From Bacillota bacterium (lineage in GTDB: Bacteria > Bacillota > Clostridia > Christensenellales > SZUA-584): a stretch of DNA of 64,000 nt. Numbering within the stretch: the stretch's first letter is position 1; every line of letters starts with the position of its first letter. The stretch is from the NCBI GenBank assembly GCA_023428025.1, contig JAEYZN010000039.1, positions 1 to 64,000 on the forward strand. Direction: 5' to 3'. This document shows, one piece after another, positions 1 to 8,859 of the stretch. A program made the translations under genes and the position numbers. Below the pieces are notes generated by a model that was not told the DNA's origin, searched no databases, and saw only the letters and a list, made by a program, of their open reading frames with translations.

Positions 1-598
1 CCTCTTCCACCAAGTAGCTGGCGCCCGTGGGCAGCCCGCTGATGGTGATGCTCTGATCATGCGCCAGCGCGATGATGTCGCCGCTTTTGAGGGTGCCTCC
101 CGGCACGCCAACTCCGGTGTAAGAATATTCGGTGTTGTCGACATCGCCCCCGGGAGTCAACAGGGTTACGGTGAAGTCAAACGCCTTGGTACGGTCTCCG
201 GCGTTGCCTGTCACCGTTTTATGGATGGTCAGGCTGCCGGAGCCAGCGGAGGGATCGCTATTCTTGGTATTGGTGAATGCCGCGGTCGGCGTATCACCTG
301 TGGAGATAACGCCGGAAGCTTCCGTGCTGGTTGTTGTATATCCATCCTGAATATAGCTTTCCTCTTCCACCAAGTAGCTGGCGCCCGTGGGCAGCCCGCT
401 GATGGTGATGCTCTGATCATGCGCCAGCGCGATGATGTCGCCGCTTTTGAGGGTGCCGCCCGGCACGCCAACTCCGGTGTAAGAATATTCGGTGTTGTCG
501 ACATCGCCCCCGGGAGTCAACAGGGTTACGGTGAAGTCAAACGCCTTGGTACGATCTCCGGCGTTGCCTGTCACCGTTTTATGGATGGTCAGGCTGCC
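1..598 (-). repeat. 360-bp tandem repeat coding for adhesin modules
   Basis: Bases 1-238 and 361-598 match at all but two positions (97 and 554 side differences), with a period of exactly 360 bp, that is 120 residues. More copies probably lie left of the window. Near identity at DNA level means recent duplication or gene conversion, so the copy number is likely to vary between strains. Confidence 0.9.
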
Positions 599-3500
599 CA
601 CCGGATCTGTGGACTGGTAGTTGACCACAACGAAGGGGTTGTCAATGGTAATGGAGGGCGAACCATTGACGGTGGTGACCAGGTCCGTTCCCACAACAAC
701 ATTATATACCACCGGAGGGTTCTCATAGCCGCCGGGGGCTTGGGTCTCCACGAGGAAGTAGCTGCCGGGGGCAAGGCCGTAGAACTTGATGATCCCATCG
801 CTGCCGGTGATTCTTACCGCCCTGGGGGAACCGATGGTTCCATCCGTATTGGTGTTATAGAGGGTAAAACCCGCATCCTGCAAAGAGGCGGAGCTCATAT
901 TCGTCTTTTTCATCACCAGGAAGCCGCTGCGCCCCATGGTGGCCTCACCGTGCTGCGCGCGAATCATAAAGGATTCATTCCTGCTGGTTCCCGTGCCATC
1001 CGCATCAATCAGCTTAACCGCATTGCTTACGTTGCCCGGTGTGCCGGTGATGTCGGTCACATAAATCAACTGGTAGGCCTTGGCCTTGTCCGGAAAGGTA
1101 AAGGTCAGCTTGCGTGTGCTGTTGTTGTAGCTGACCCTTGACATTAACTCGGTCAGGGAAAGCTCCGGACCCGGCTCATACTGGCCGCTGCCGTCGCTCT
1201 TCAGCATCAGTTCGCGGACGTTGATGTTGCGGCTGCCGCCCTCCTCCCAAACCAGCTGGCCGCTGGAATCGGTGCGCAGGTCGATGCCTTCGGGCAGGGT
1301 ATCCTCAAGGCCGGTGCCGATTTCCTGACCAAGGGGAGTATAGTTAACGGCCCAGGTCAGGACGCCTTGAGCTTGTTTGCTGAGATCCAAGGTTTTGTCT
1401 AAAACCTTGCTGTCGACCCTGACCTGTTGTTGTACGTCTTTGCCCGGCTGCCAATTGGCAGAACTCAAATTGAGCTTATTGGTTTCATTGCGCGTATCGT
1501 CGCCCTTGAGATAGTCGTCGAGGGTATCGCCGGTGGGCCTTGCCTTCACCAGAATCACATAGGGCTGATCCAGATCGGTAAAGGTAAAGGTCGCGGTACG
1601 CGGATCGCCCGTTGTCGCGAAAGCCGCGGTCAGGCCGGGTACGGAAGCCAGCGGGCTGCCGGTGGCTGCCAAAGAGCCAGTGGCGGGATAGCCGCTGCCG
1701 GTACTGAGGGCCCCGGTGGTATTGTAAACCAGGTAATCCTGCCCGCCGGAAAATGTCGCGAACTCCCAGCCCGCGGGCAGGGTATCGGTGACGGTGACCA
1801 TCCCAAAGCTGATAGGGTTGGTTGCTGCATCTTGCATATTGGTTGCTACATCTTTAAAGTCCACGCCGGCGGCATTCACATTGAGGCGGAAAATCACCTC
1901 TTTGTGGCCGTAGTGGAAGCCCTCCGCCACATTGATGGTGCGGTTGTTGGCGTCGATGCCGGCAACGCCGGTGGCATGGTCGTTGCCCACCTCGGCGCGG
2001 CGCAGCAGCTCTTTGGCGAGAACCTTGTTGTTGTAGGGAACACTACCGGCGGCCTGGGACCGGTATATGGTGCCTTTGTAAAGCTCCGCGTAGTTGTACA
2101 CCCTTTGGTTCTGATTGTTCCCGGCAATGATATCGGGGTCAAGCACCTGGCTCTTAAAGACAACCTTGTTGCTTCCCGCGTTTCTCAGGTCTGTGATCTC
2201 CAGCAGCGTCGCAATGGTTTGTCCACCCTTTTGCAGAGGAATGGCATTTACGGTGAGATGATCGTCCGTGTCGCCGTCAACGAATTCGACAAATTTCTGG
2301 CCGTTGTTGCGGGCGATGTTGTTAGACCCGATCGAGAGGCCGGACGGCCACCCCACTGCACTGGTAATGTCGCCGTTGGGGGTATTCTTATCGTGCACAA
2401 AAAGGTCGTAGACCTTGAAGCCTGTGGCGTCCTGATTCTTCAGATCAACGTTGACGGTCCAGGTGATCTGATGGGCGGCCACATCAGCGGTGTCTTGCGC
2501 ACCGCTCTTGGTAAGAGCGTCGTACCCTATGCCCACGCCGGGGTTGCCGGTGGTGGCGCTGCCGGTGGTTCCGCCGCTGCCGCTCCAGCTTACGGTGGCC
2601 TGATTGTAGTAGGTTTTTGCCGCAACGGTAGTGTCGTCGTCGTCCACTTTGGCCACAAGCTTCAGCCGGCCGATATAGTTGACGTCGCCAATTTTGCTGC
2701 CAATCTCATATTTTCCGCCGGTCGGCGGTACCGGGCCTGCCCAAGCGGCGCCGGACACGTTCACCCAGTTGCCATCGACCTTTGCGGAATCCGCAGTGTA
2801 CGGATCTGAGGAATCCCATCTTTGCCACTGGGCGGACTCTAATGTCAGGCCGGCGGCCAGGTTGTCGGTGATGGTCAGGTCTTTCAGGCTTCTGCCCTTG
2901 TTATCCACGTCAACATACCAGGTAATGGTACGGCTGGTGGGGTCGTAAGTAGTATCATCGCTACCGGGTTCGGCGGCCACTCCGCGCTTGCTGACGGAAG
3001 GCTTTTCAACGGTAACGGTGGCGTCGTCGAACTGTACCGTCTCGTCGTCCAGCTTTAAGCTGGCGCGGTTGCTGATGGAGCCCCCTGCGGTAAGCACACT
3101 TTCCGGGATTTTGGTTTTGAATGTAATGGTTTGGGGGCTGATGGAGCCCGCCGGAAAGGTATAGATCAATTTGGTCGCGGGTGGGCTGGCGTCGGAGTCC
3201 GGTGTCACAAGCGTACCGCCGGACGGCGAAAAGCTGTCGTCAACATACTCGCCTACGTCCTTCAGATCGTCCTCAAACACGTAACCCTCCAAATCAATGG
3301 GGGTGGGATCAGGTTGTGTATCCGTTGCGGCACTGATGATGACGGTCCATGTAATGGTGCCTTCGTCCAGGTTTACAGCGCCGTCCCCGGCCTTCTTTTC
3401 CACGTCATATATAATCGTATCGCCGGGCAGCTGCAATTTATAGGTTTTTTCCAAAATCGCCACGGTTTTGTTGCCATCGCCGTCCGTAACATGGTGGCCG

Positions 3501-4183
3501 TTGTATTTCAGGTCAGCCGTGAAGGTGCCGCTGACGTTGGCATAAGGCGGTTTTCCGTCGGTGATCTTATCGGGATCAAAAATATCCTCATCGCCGTCAA
3601 ATTTAATGATAGCCACGGCTTGGCCTGACGCGTTATTATCCAGGGTAACAGTCCCTACTTTTTTTGATCCATACATCAAATTAATCTCTGAGGCGGGAAT
3701 GGGATCAAACTTAAACGATTCGCTCAACAGCAGCTCGACCTCGTCGCCATGCTGAAAATAATCGTCAACGCCATCGCCTATGACAGGGACGGGAAAGGTA
3801 ACCGTTATCCTGATGCCGGTGGAACCGTCAATGATCTCCCCCTCCGCAATGCCGTCAACGGTCACGTCCGCATCAAGGGAGGACGGCATTCCATAAGGCG
3901 TCATAGGTGCGCCGGCGGACGCTGCTTTGCCCGCATCGACAGGCTCTTCTTCCTTGCTTTCTTCCTCTCCAGGGCCGGCCGGGGGTTCTTCTGGGGCTCC
4001 TTCGCCCGTCCCGTCCTGCACATCCCCAGGGGAGCCTTCCTCCGGCGGGCCCGGCGCCTCTGAAGATGAGGCGGCATCTGTTATATCTCCCCGTGCAAGT
4101 ACATTCATGGGGGCAAAAGCGCTGAATAACATCATCAGCGCCATCACACAGCTCATCAATATCATTTTTCTCTTTGTTCTCAT
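1..4183 (-). CDS. Large secreted adhesin / pilin-like surface protein (DUF11-like, SpaA/Cna-B and repeated isopeptide-type domains), 3' end outside window
   Basis: An uninterrupted frame of about 1,394 codons runs off the left edge, so the C-terminus and any LPXTG sorting signal are not visible. The ATG at 4183 follows a GGGAGG ribosome site. A signal peptide (residues 1-30, basic start then hydrophobic, cleavage near VLA-RG) precedes an acidic Pro/Glu linker. Several Ig-like DUF11-type modules follow, each opening with a TITWYVDV, ITWTVNVDL or LTWAVNYTP type strand. Near plus 600-900 is a SpaA/Cna-B domain (FLVMKKTN...GSYFLVETQAPGGYE). The visible end is a tandem repeat starting LTIHKTVTGNAGD, the pattern of DUF7601/Spy0128-like pilin modules. 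Such domains are known to form Lys-Asn isopeptide bonds. A role in surface attachment is inferred. The gene is divergent from a large regulator, which may control it. Confidence 0.88.
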   Translation of the reverse strand, partial: MRTKRKMILMSCVMALMMLFSAFAPMNVLARGDITDAASSSEAPGPPEEGSPGDVQDGTGEGAPEEPPAGPGEEESKEEEPVDAGKAASAGAPMTPYGMPSSLDADVTVDGIAEGEIIDGSTGIRITVTFPVPVIGDGVDDYFQHGDEVELLLSESFKFDPIPASEINLMYGSKKVGTVTLDNNASGQAVAIIKFDGDEDIFDPDKITDGKPPYANVSGTFTADLKYNGHHVTDGDGNKTVAILEKTYKLQLPGDTIIYDVEKKAGDGAVNLDEGTITWTVIISAATDTQPDPTPIDLEGYVFEDDLKDVGEYVDDSFSPSGGTLVTPDSDASPPATKLIYTFPAGSISPQTITFKTKIPESVLTAGGSISNRASLKLDDETVQFDDATVTVEKPSVSKRGVAAEPGSDDTTYDPTSRTITWYVDVDNKGRSLKDLTITDNLAAGLTLESAQWQRWDSSDPYTADSAKVDGNWVNVSGAAWAGPVPPTGGKYEIGSKIGDVNYIGRLKLVAKVDDDDTTVAAKTYYNQATVSWSGSGGTTGSATTGNPGVGIGYDALTKSGAQDTADVAAHQITWTVNVDLKNQDATGFKVYDLFVHDKNTPNGDITSAVGWPSGLSIGSNNIARNNGQKFVEFVDGDTDDHLTVNAIPLQKGGQTIATLLEITDLRNAGSNKVVFKSQVLDPDIIAGNNQNQRVYNYAELYKGTIYRSQAAGSVPYNNKVLAKELLRRAEVGNDHATGVAGIDANNRTINVAEGFHYGHKEVIFRLNVNAAGVDFKDVATNMQDAATNPISFGMVTVTDTLPAGWEFATFSGGQDYLVYNTTGALSTGSGYPATGSLAATGSPLASVPGLTAAFATTGDPRTATFTFTDLDQPYVILVKARPTGDTLDDYLKGDDTRNETNKLNLSSANWQPGKDVQQQVRVDSKVLDKTLDLSKQAQGVLTWAVNYTPLGQEIGTGLEDTLPEGIDLRTDSSGQLVWEEGGSRNINVRELMLKSDGSGQYEPGPELSLTELMSRVSYNNSTRKLTFTFPDKAKAYQLIYVTDITGTPGNVSNAVKLIDADGTGTSRNESFMIRAQHGEATMGRSGFLVMKKTNMSSASLQDAGFTLYNTNTDGTIGSPRAVRITGSDGIIKFYGLAPGSYFLVETQAPGGYENPPVVYNVVVGTDLVTTVNGSPSITIDNPFVVVNYQSTDPVGSLTIHKTVTGNAGDRTKAFDFTVTLLTPGGDVDNTEYSYTGVGVPGGTLKSGDIIALAHDQSITISGLPTGASYLVEEESYIQDGYTTTSTEASGVISTGDTPTAAFTNTKNSDPSAGSGSLTIHKTVTGNAGDRTKAFDFTVTLLTPGGDVDNTEYSYTGVGVPGGTLKSGDIIALAHDQSITISGLPTGASYLVEE

Positions 4184-4390
4184 GACGACCTCCCAAAAGC
4201 GGCTAACCTTTGTATCTGCTTTTCTTTTTTATAAACTGAGTTAGTTATCAGTAGTATACAAAGCCGATGTGGATTCCGCTTGAAAATCGGGGAGAGAATA
4301 CGTATTAAAATTATTATCTAAAGAAAAAAAGGCTGCTTTTTTTTCTAAAAAAACGAAAGCAGATCATCATTTTTTTGTGTTAGGATGATA

Positions 4391-4426
4391 TATAATGCCC
4401 AAACTATATAAAGTGAAGAATTTCAC
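4391..4426 (+). promoter_or_regulatory. Candidate promoter and dyad before the adhesin regulator
   Basis: A TATAAT hexamer at 4391-4396 lies 85 bp before the regulator start, without a clear -35. Just downstream, GTGAA-GAAT-TTCAC (4413-4426) is a perfect interrupted palindrome that could be an operator. The 297-bp divergent intergenic space otherwise holds A/T-rich tracts and no gene. Confidence 0.35.
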
Positions 4427-4480
4427 CCAAGAGGGCAGCTTAGTATAAAATATTTCACATATTTATAGAGGGGTATTTTT

Positions 4481-5893
4481 ATGAGGATTAATGTGCTGTT
4501 GGAAGAGTTAATTAATATCGCAAAAAAAACCAAAACGGATTTTGCTCTGAGTATGAACATGACCCCCAGCGGGCTCAGTAAGATCCTTACCGGTAAAAGG
4601 GTGCCCTCCATGAAGGAGCGCAAGGCATTCACCAAACAAACCGCCAGTTATTTTGCGGAAGCGATTTATTCCCCCGGCTGCTATTTGAAATTAGAAACGC
4701 TTTTTCCGGTCATCTATGATTTTGAATCACAGGATGAGCTGCAGACGTTTTTATTCTCTGCCATTGCATATGCGCTGGATGTCGTGTTTACGGAGGAAAA
4801 CAGCCTGAATTTAAGCTATACCGATAGAGGAATGTACTATTTAGGCAGAAAACCGGTCCTAAACCAGCTTTGCGTTATTTTATCGGATCAGATTGTGAGC
4901 TGTCCCGACGAGCCTCTGGAGATTTTTGCTTCCCTGCCCTTGCTTGAACCTGCTTATTCCAAGATGTTTCAGAGGCTTAGATTATTGGAATCCGGAAGCT
5001 TTAAAAATGTTGTGCTGAATTATTACTTTGATGATCGTTTGATAAATGGAGCAAACGGTATTGGCGCAAGTGAGCTTCTTTTGTTCATTACCAAGCTTCA
5101 AAAGCATTTTGATTTGAATTTTTATGAGGTGGCTCACGGCACAGACTGTTTCCTGCTTTTAAAAGGGAAGTTTTTACTGCTTTTCAATACGCAAATTGAT
5201 GGAACTCCTCTTTTGATCCCCATCCGCCACAAAAGCTATCTAACCGTTTTTTACAACAGTCTTGTGAAAAAAGACGCAAAGAAAATCAGTTACAGCAAGA
5301 GTGAAGCCATCCGATTTTTAGAGGAGAATCCCCAATTTATCACCGGCCTGCAGGACAACGATATCGACTGCGTATACAACTTTATGTCTATTGGATATCT
5401 GCTGGAAAAACAGGAGCTGGAGGCCACCGGGGGCAATCCCATCGTTTGCGATGCGATGTCAAAGCTGTTCAACTGTATCCTGTCGAAAAAGACCTCTTTT
5501 ATTGTTTCCATCGCCACCATGGAACGTTTTACTTCTCTCGGCAAAGCTATCGTTCCATTAATTGGGGCCATTCCTTTTTCGCCCAAGCTGCGCGTCGACT
5601 ATCTTCGAAGATTTAATGAATATCTGTCGGAAGGCAGCTATGACAAAATGAAGATTGTGGACAGCGGGCTATCCAATGTTGCCGCACTTTCTTCCCAGAG
5701 CCTCTGCCTGATCTACACCATGAATGACACCTTTGAGCGAGAAAGAATCCATGCCTTTCAAAGCGCCCGGCTCAACAACCTGCTGCACAGCGAAATAGTC
5801 GGAGGCAATCATGTGATCACGGACTTTTCTATGGAGCTATGGCATGCTTATCAGGATGAATTAACACACGCCAGCCTTGGGCCCAATGAGTAG
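4481..5893 (+). CDS. Large helix-turn-helix regulator, divergent from the adhesin
   Basis: 470 residues. Residues 1-60 form an XRE-like helix-turn-helix (TDFALSMNMTPSGLSKILTG). The remaining 400 residues are not assigned to a family here: alpha/beta, no membrane segment, no catalytic motif seen. The start has an AGAGGGG ribosome site. The gene is visibly AT-richer than the metabolic genes to the right, which suggests acquired DNA together with the adhesin. Control of the divergent adhesin is inferred from position only. The long C-terminal part may be a ligand- or partner-sensing region. Confidence 0.7.
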   Translation: MRINVLLEELINIAKKTKTDFALSMNMTPSGLSKILTGKRVPSMKERKAFTKQTASYFAEAIYSPGCYLKLETLFPVIYDFESQDELQTFLFSAIAYALDVVFTEENSLNLSYTDRGMYYLGRKPVLNQLCVILSDQIVSCPDEPLEIFASLPLLEPAYSKMFQRLRLLESGSFKNVVLNYYFDDRLINGANGIGASELLLFITKLQKHFDLNFYEVAHGTDCFLLLKGKFLLLFNTQIDGTPLLIPIRHKSYLTVFYNSLVKKDAKKISYSKSEAIRFLEENPQFITGLQDNDIDCVYNFMSIGYLLEKQELEATGGNPIVCDAMSKLFNCILSKKTSFIVSIATMERFTSLGKAIVPLIGAIPFSPKLRVDYLRRFNEYLSEGSYDKMKIVDSGLSNVAALSSQSLCLIYTMNDTFERERIHAFQSARLNNLLHSEIVGGNHVITDFSMELWHAYQDELTHASLGPNE

Positions 5894-6208
5894 CGTTGAT
5901 GTTTGCGAAGGGCTCGACAGCACAAACACAAATCCGATCAGATATACCGCGGCCGGATTTTTTGTTATCTTGTTTTCGCCAATTATGTCCGGTAAAACGG
6001 CATAAACCGGTTGTTTTCGGCGTAGTAAAGCTATAATCATTAGCTGGTATGCGGATAAAGAAGACGCGCTCCTTTAAGGTTACGGCTAATATTTTTTTCC
6101 TTATCATCAGATACAAGGTGGTTTGCGATGATTCTTGTTTAAAACAACTTCTTGCGGTATCGCAGAAAAGCGGCAAAGGGTGCGCAATTCCTTTTGCCGC
6201 CTTCACTT
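5894..6208. other. Intergenic, no gene recognised
   Basis: No supportable coding frame or RNA was seen. The stretch lies between the regulator and the end of the fucI remnant and is probably decayed DNA. Confidence 0.5.
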
Positions 6209-6474
6209 TTATCTGCCGTATACCGGCCCGAAGTTCCGGCAGGCCAGATAGTCCGCGCCCTCCCGGGTTTCGATGCCGAACGCATTCCATGCCGACGGGG
6301 CGGAACACCTTGCCCATCTCCACGTTGTGCATGTTGATGGGAATGCGCAGCATCGACGCAAGGTGACCAGGTCCGCCCCGATGTGGCCGTAATTGACCGC
6401 GCGTGGTTCGCCATCACGCTGTACACGCCCGTGAATGCGCCCTTGCCGGTCAGCCGCGGCGCAAACCATGGCAT
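6209..6474 (-). pseudogene. fucI: C-terminal remnant of L-fucose isomerase (frameshifted)
   Basis: Reading the minus strand and switching frames twice or more gives a continuous FucI-like tail: GAFTGVYSVMANH, then NYGHIGADLVTL, then MLRIPINMHNVEMGKVFRP, then SAWNAFGIETREGADYLACR ending NFGPVYGR and a stop. FucI converts L-fucose to L-fuculose and its C-terminus has this His/Asn-rich pattern. Only about 85 of some 590 residues remain and the frame is broken, so no product is expected. No other fucose gene is nearby, so this is a scar of a lost pathway or of an insertion/deletion. Confidence 0.75.
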
Positions 6475-6530
6475 TTTCTAATATAGGCTTTTTGATTATA
6501 TGTATTGTTTTCCATTATAAGTAGAGGTGT

Positions 6531-6710
6531 ATGAAGTATGGTATGGCACGCAAAGAGCCACCGGTAGAATGGTCCCCCAACGGAGAAATATACTTCAAAA
6601 TAGATATGGTTTGTTTTAAAACCGGAGGAATGTCTCTAAATAAAGCAAGGTTGAGTTATTTAGGGAACTGGACATCAGGGTTGGGGAACTCGTTACTTTT
6701 GCTTTATTGA
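6531..6710 (+). CDS. Possible 59-residue protein, unknown
   Basis: ATG-started frame (MKYGMARKEPPVEWSPNGEI...) after AGAGGTG, but the spacing to the first ATG is only about two bases and the second ATG is 12 bases on. No family was recognised and no hydrophobic or catalytic feature is visible. It lies in AT-rich DNA upstream of the recombinase module. The rest of 6475-6985 holds nothing else that can be supported. Confidence 0.25.
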   Translation: MKYGMARKEPPVEWSPNGEIYFKIDMVCFKTGGMSLNKARLSYLGNWTSGLGNSLLLLY

Positions 6711-6985
6711 TATTGCAAATACGCATTTTCTCATCGTGGTACCCAGTTTTCCTGATAAATGCCTGCAACGAAAAACCGCTTTGCAAAAGGCTTTTTGGAA
6801 TATAAAAAGAGGGCGGCATCTGGAATATCCAGATTCCCTGTTCCATATCTCAACCCTCATCAATTTTTGGACTCTCCAAAAAGAATATTACAAAACATTA
6901 ACCGTCGTTCATCTGCATAAAGTGAAACACCATTACAGTGCATGCGAGAAAGAAATAATGCAACTGCATTATACAAGGTGATAAT

Positions 6986-7156
6986 ATGGCTATTTCTAAA
7001 AATAACAAACGGGTTATGGTCACTCTGACTAAAGAGATATCGAAATACATTGACAAACTTGCGCAAGAGGAGCAACGAACAGTATCAAACCTGTGCTCAA
7101 AAATCATAACCGATTATGTGAGCAACCGTAAAAAGAAAGAGGGTGATAAACGTTGA
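6986..7156 (+). CDS. Ribbon-helix-helix DNA-binding protein coupled to the recombinase
   Basis: 56 residues: MAISKNNKRVMVTLTKEISK and onward. The basic start, a short beta strand (KRVMVTLTKE) and two helices ending SKIITDYVSN fit the CopG/Arc ribbon-helix-helix fold, followed by a lysine-rich tail. Its stop codon overlaps the TTG start of the recombinase (TTGA), so the two are translationally coupled. A role as transcriptional repressor of the module or as accessory (directionality-type) factor is inferred from this arrangement. Confidence 0.75.
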   Translation: MAISKNNKRVMVTLTKEISKYIDKLAQEEQRTVSNLCSKIITDYVSNRKKKEGDKR

Positions 7157-8778
7157 AGTTCTTTATTTATGGCCGTAAATCGGTATATACGGGCAAAGGT
7201 GAATCTATTGGAAACCAAATTGAAATGTGTAGGGAATATATTTTTTCGAAATTCGACGGAGTCACCGACGACGATATTACGGTTTACGAAGACGAAGGCT
7301 TTTCAGCAAAGAATACCGACCGCCCGGATTTCCAGCGGATGTCGCGGGATATTCGATTGGTGAAGCCTGATTATGTGGTATGCTATCGGCTTGACCGCAT
7401 CAGCCGCAACGTCAGCGATTTCTCTGCGATGGTTGAAAGTTTAAATGAACGTAACATTTCTTTTATCTGTATCAAGGAGGAGTTCGACACATCAAAGCCG
7501 ATGGGCAAGGCCATGATGTATATTGCCAGTGTTTTTGCCCAACTGGAACGGGAAACAATTGCAGAGCGTGTCCGCGATAATATGCTGATGTTGGCCAGAA
7601 CCGGACGTTGGCTGGGCGGCACTACCCCAACCGGTTTTATATCGGAAAAGGCGCAGGAGATCATCATTGACGGTAAGGCAAAAACCTCCTTTAAATTGAA
7701 AACTCAGCCTGAGGAGATCGCTCCTGTCCAAACAATGTTTGAAAAGTTTCTGGAGCTTAGAACCGTTTCCAGTGTAAGCAAGTATTTAATCCGGCAGAAC
7801 GTTCAATCCCGTTTGGGCAAGTTTTACTCGTTGCCCGGCATAAAGGAAATCCTGCAAAATCCTGTTTACTGCATTGCGGACAAGGACGCGCTTCAGTACT
7901 TCACGGAGCGAAACGCGGACGTATGCTTCGAGGAAAAAGACTGTTCGGATAAATTGGGTCTGTTGTCCTACAACAAGCGGGATTATAAGAAAAAGCATGC
8001 TCCCCGCCAGCCGATAGAGAAATGGATTATTGCCATCGGCAAGCACAAGGGCATTGTATCCGGTAAGCAGTGGGTGGCCGTCCAAAACATCCTGGAAAAA
8101 GGCAAGCCGGATGGTAAAAAACCGGCGAAAATGCACAATGATTATTCCCTGATCTCCGGCCTGATCTTCTGCGAAAAGTGCGGGAGCCGGATGTTTGCAA
8201 AGATGCGCAGCGCCAAAAGCACTAACACAGAGTTGTATGATTATATGTGCAGCAGCAAAATACGCGGTGGCACGGCGTTATGTGACGCTCAGAACATCAA
8301 CGGGCAACAATCAGATGGCATGGTATGTGAATACCTGATGAAATACGCTGATGAAAACGCCGGTATCTACAAGCTATTGGAAAAATTGAAAAGGGATGTT
8401 GCCGGACAGATACGGAAAAATCCCATTGTCACCATCGACGCACGAATAAAACAACGCAATGAAGAAATGTACAATCTCGTGACCACTCTATCGCATGGTA
8501 ATCTTGGAGATGCTTTTGTCCAACGAGTCAGTACAAGGATTACCGAACTTGACAAGGAGCTTGCGGGACTCAACGCAGAACGAAACCGACTGCAAAAGGA
8601 CGTCAGCGTGATATCTGATAAAGAAGTCCAAATTGACATGATTGCTGCTGCTCTGTCCAGCCTAAAAAACCATTTCAATGATCTCTCCATTCATGAGAAG
8701 CGGACCTTAATCAGATTACTGGTTAAGAAAATCGTGTGGGACGGCAAGGACCTGCATATTTTTCTTGACGGCGAGTAG
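7153..8778 (+). CDS. Large serine recombinase (site-specific integrase)
   Basis: 541 residues from a TTG start, preceded by AGAGGG and overlapping the upstream stop. The resolvase domain comes first, with the catalytic serine in YGRKS (residue 10) and the arginine/helix region YRLDRISRNVSDF. A Recombinase domain follows (GIKEILQNPVY near 235), then a zinc ribbon (FCEKCGSRM ... YMCSS ... ALC near 340-380) and a C-terminal coiled coil (residues 430-510). This order is that of phage/ICE integrases and Tn4451-type transposases, which join attP and attB through a phosphoserine link. The gene lies 80 bp from a broken feoB, suggesting that the element's right end is there. Confidence 0.93.
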   Translation: MKFFIYGRKSVYTGKGESIGNQIEMCREYIFSKFDGVTDDDITVYEDEGFSAKNTDRPDFQRMSRDIRLVKPDYVVCYRLDRISRNVSDFSAMVESLNERNISFICIKEEFDTSKPMGKAMMYIASVFAQLERETIAERVRDNMLMLARTGRWLGGTTPTGFISEKAQEIIIDGKAKTSFKLKTQPEEIAPVQTMFEKFLELRTVSSVSKYLIRQNVQSRLGKFYSLPGIKEILQNPVYCIADKDALQYFTERNADVCFEEKDCSDKLGLLSYNKRDYKKKHAPRQPIEKWIIAIGKHKGIVSGKQWVAVQNILEKGKPDGKKPAKMHNDYSLISGLIFCEKCGSRMFAKMRSAKSTNTELYDYMCSSKIRGGTALCDAQNINGQQSDGMVCEYLMKYADENAGIYKLLEKLKRDVAGQIRKNPIVTIDARIKQRNEEMYNLVTTLSHGNLGDAFVQRVSTRITELDKELAGLNAERNRLQKDVSVISDKEVQIDMIAAALSSLKNHFNDLSIHEKRTLIRLLVKKIVWDGKDLHIFLDGE

Positions 8779-8804
8779 GGCTCTGTCGGGCCGCCTACTC
8801 GCCG
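8769..8804 (+). terminator. Strong hairpin overlapping the recombinase stop
   Basis: CGGCGAGTAGG and CCTACTCGCCG are perfect 11-bp arms around a 14-nt loop, with the recombinase TAG inside the left arm. There is no downstream T run, so it may act as an RNA-stabilising or transcription-slowing hairpin, or mark the element end, rather than as a full intrinsic terminator. Confidence 0.5.
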
Positions 8805-8859
8805 TTAGCGCAAAAGGGCGTAAAAAGCGGAGCAAGTTTGCCCTTTGGCTGGTGGCGCA

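Noticed and set aside
59..2809. Long plus-strand frames (360 and 460 residues) over the adhesin
   Set aside because: They mirror the minus-strand adhesin's repeats and give no known fold; the minus frame has a signal peptide, ribosome site and domain structure.
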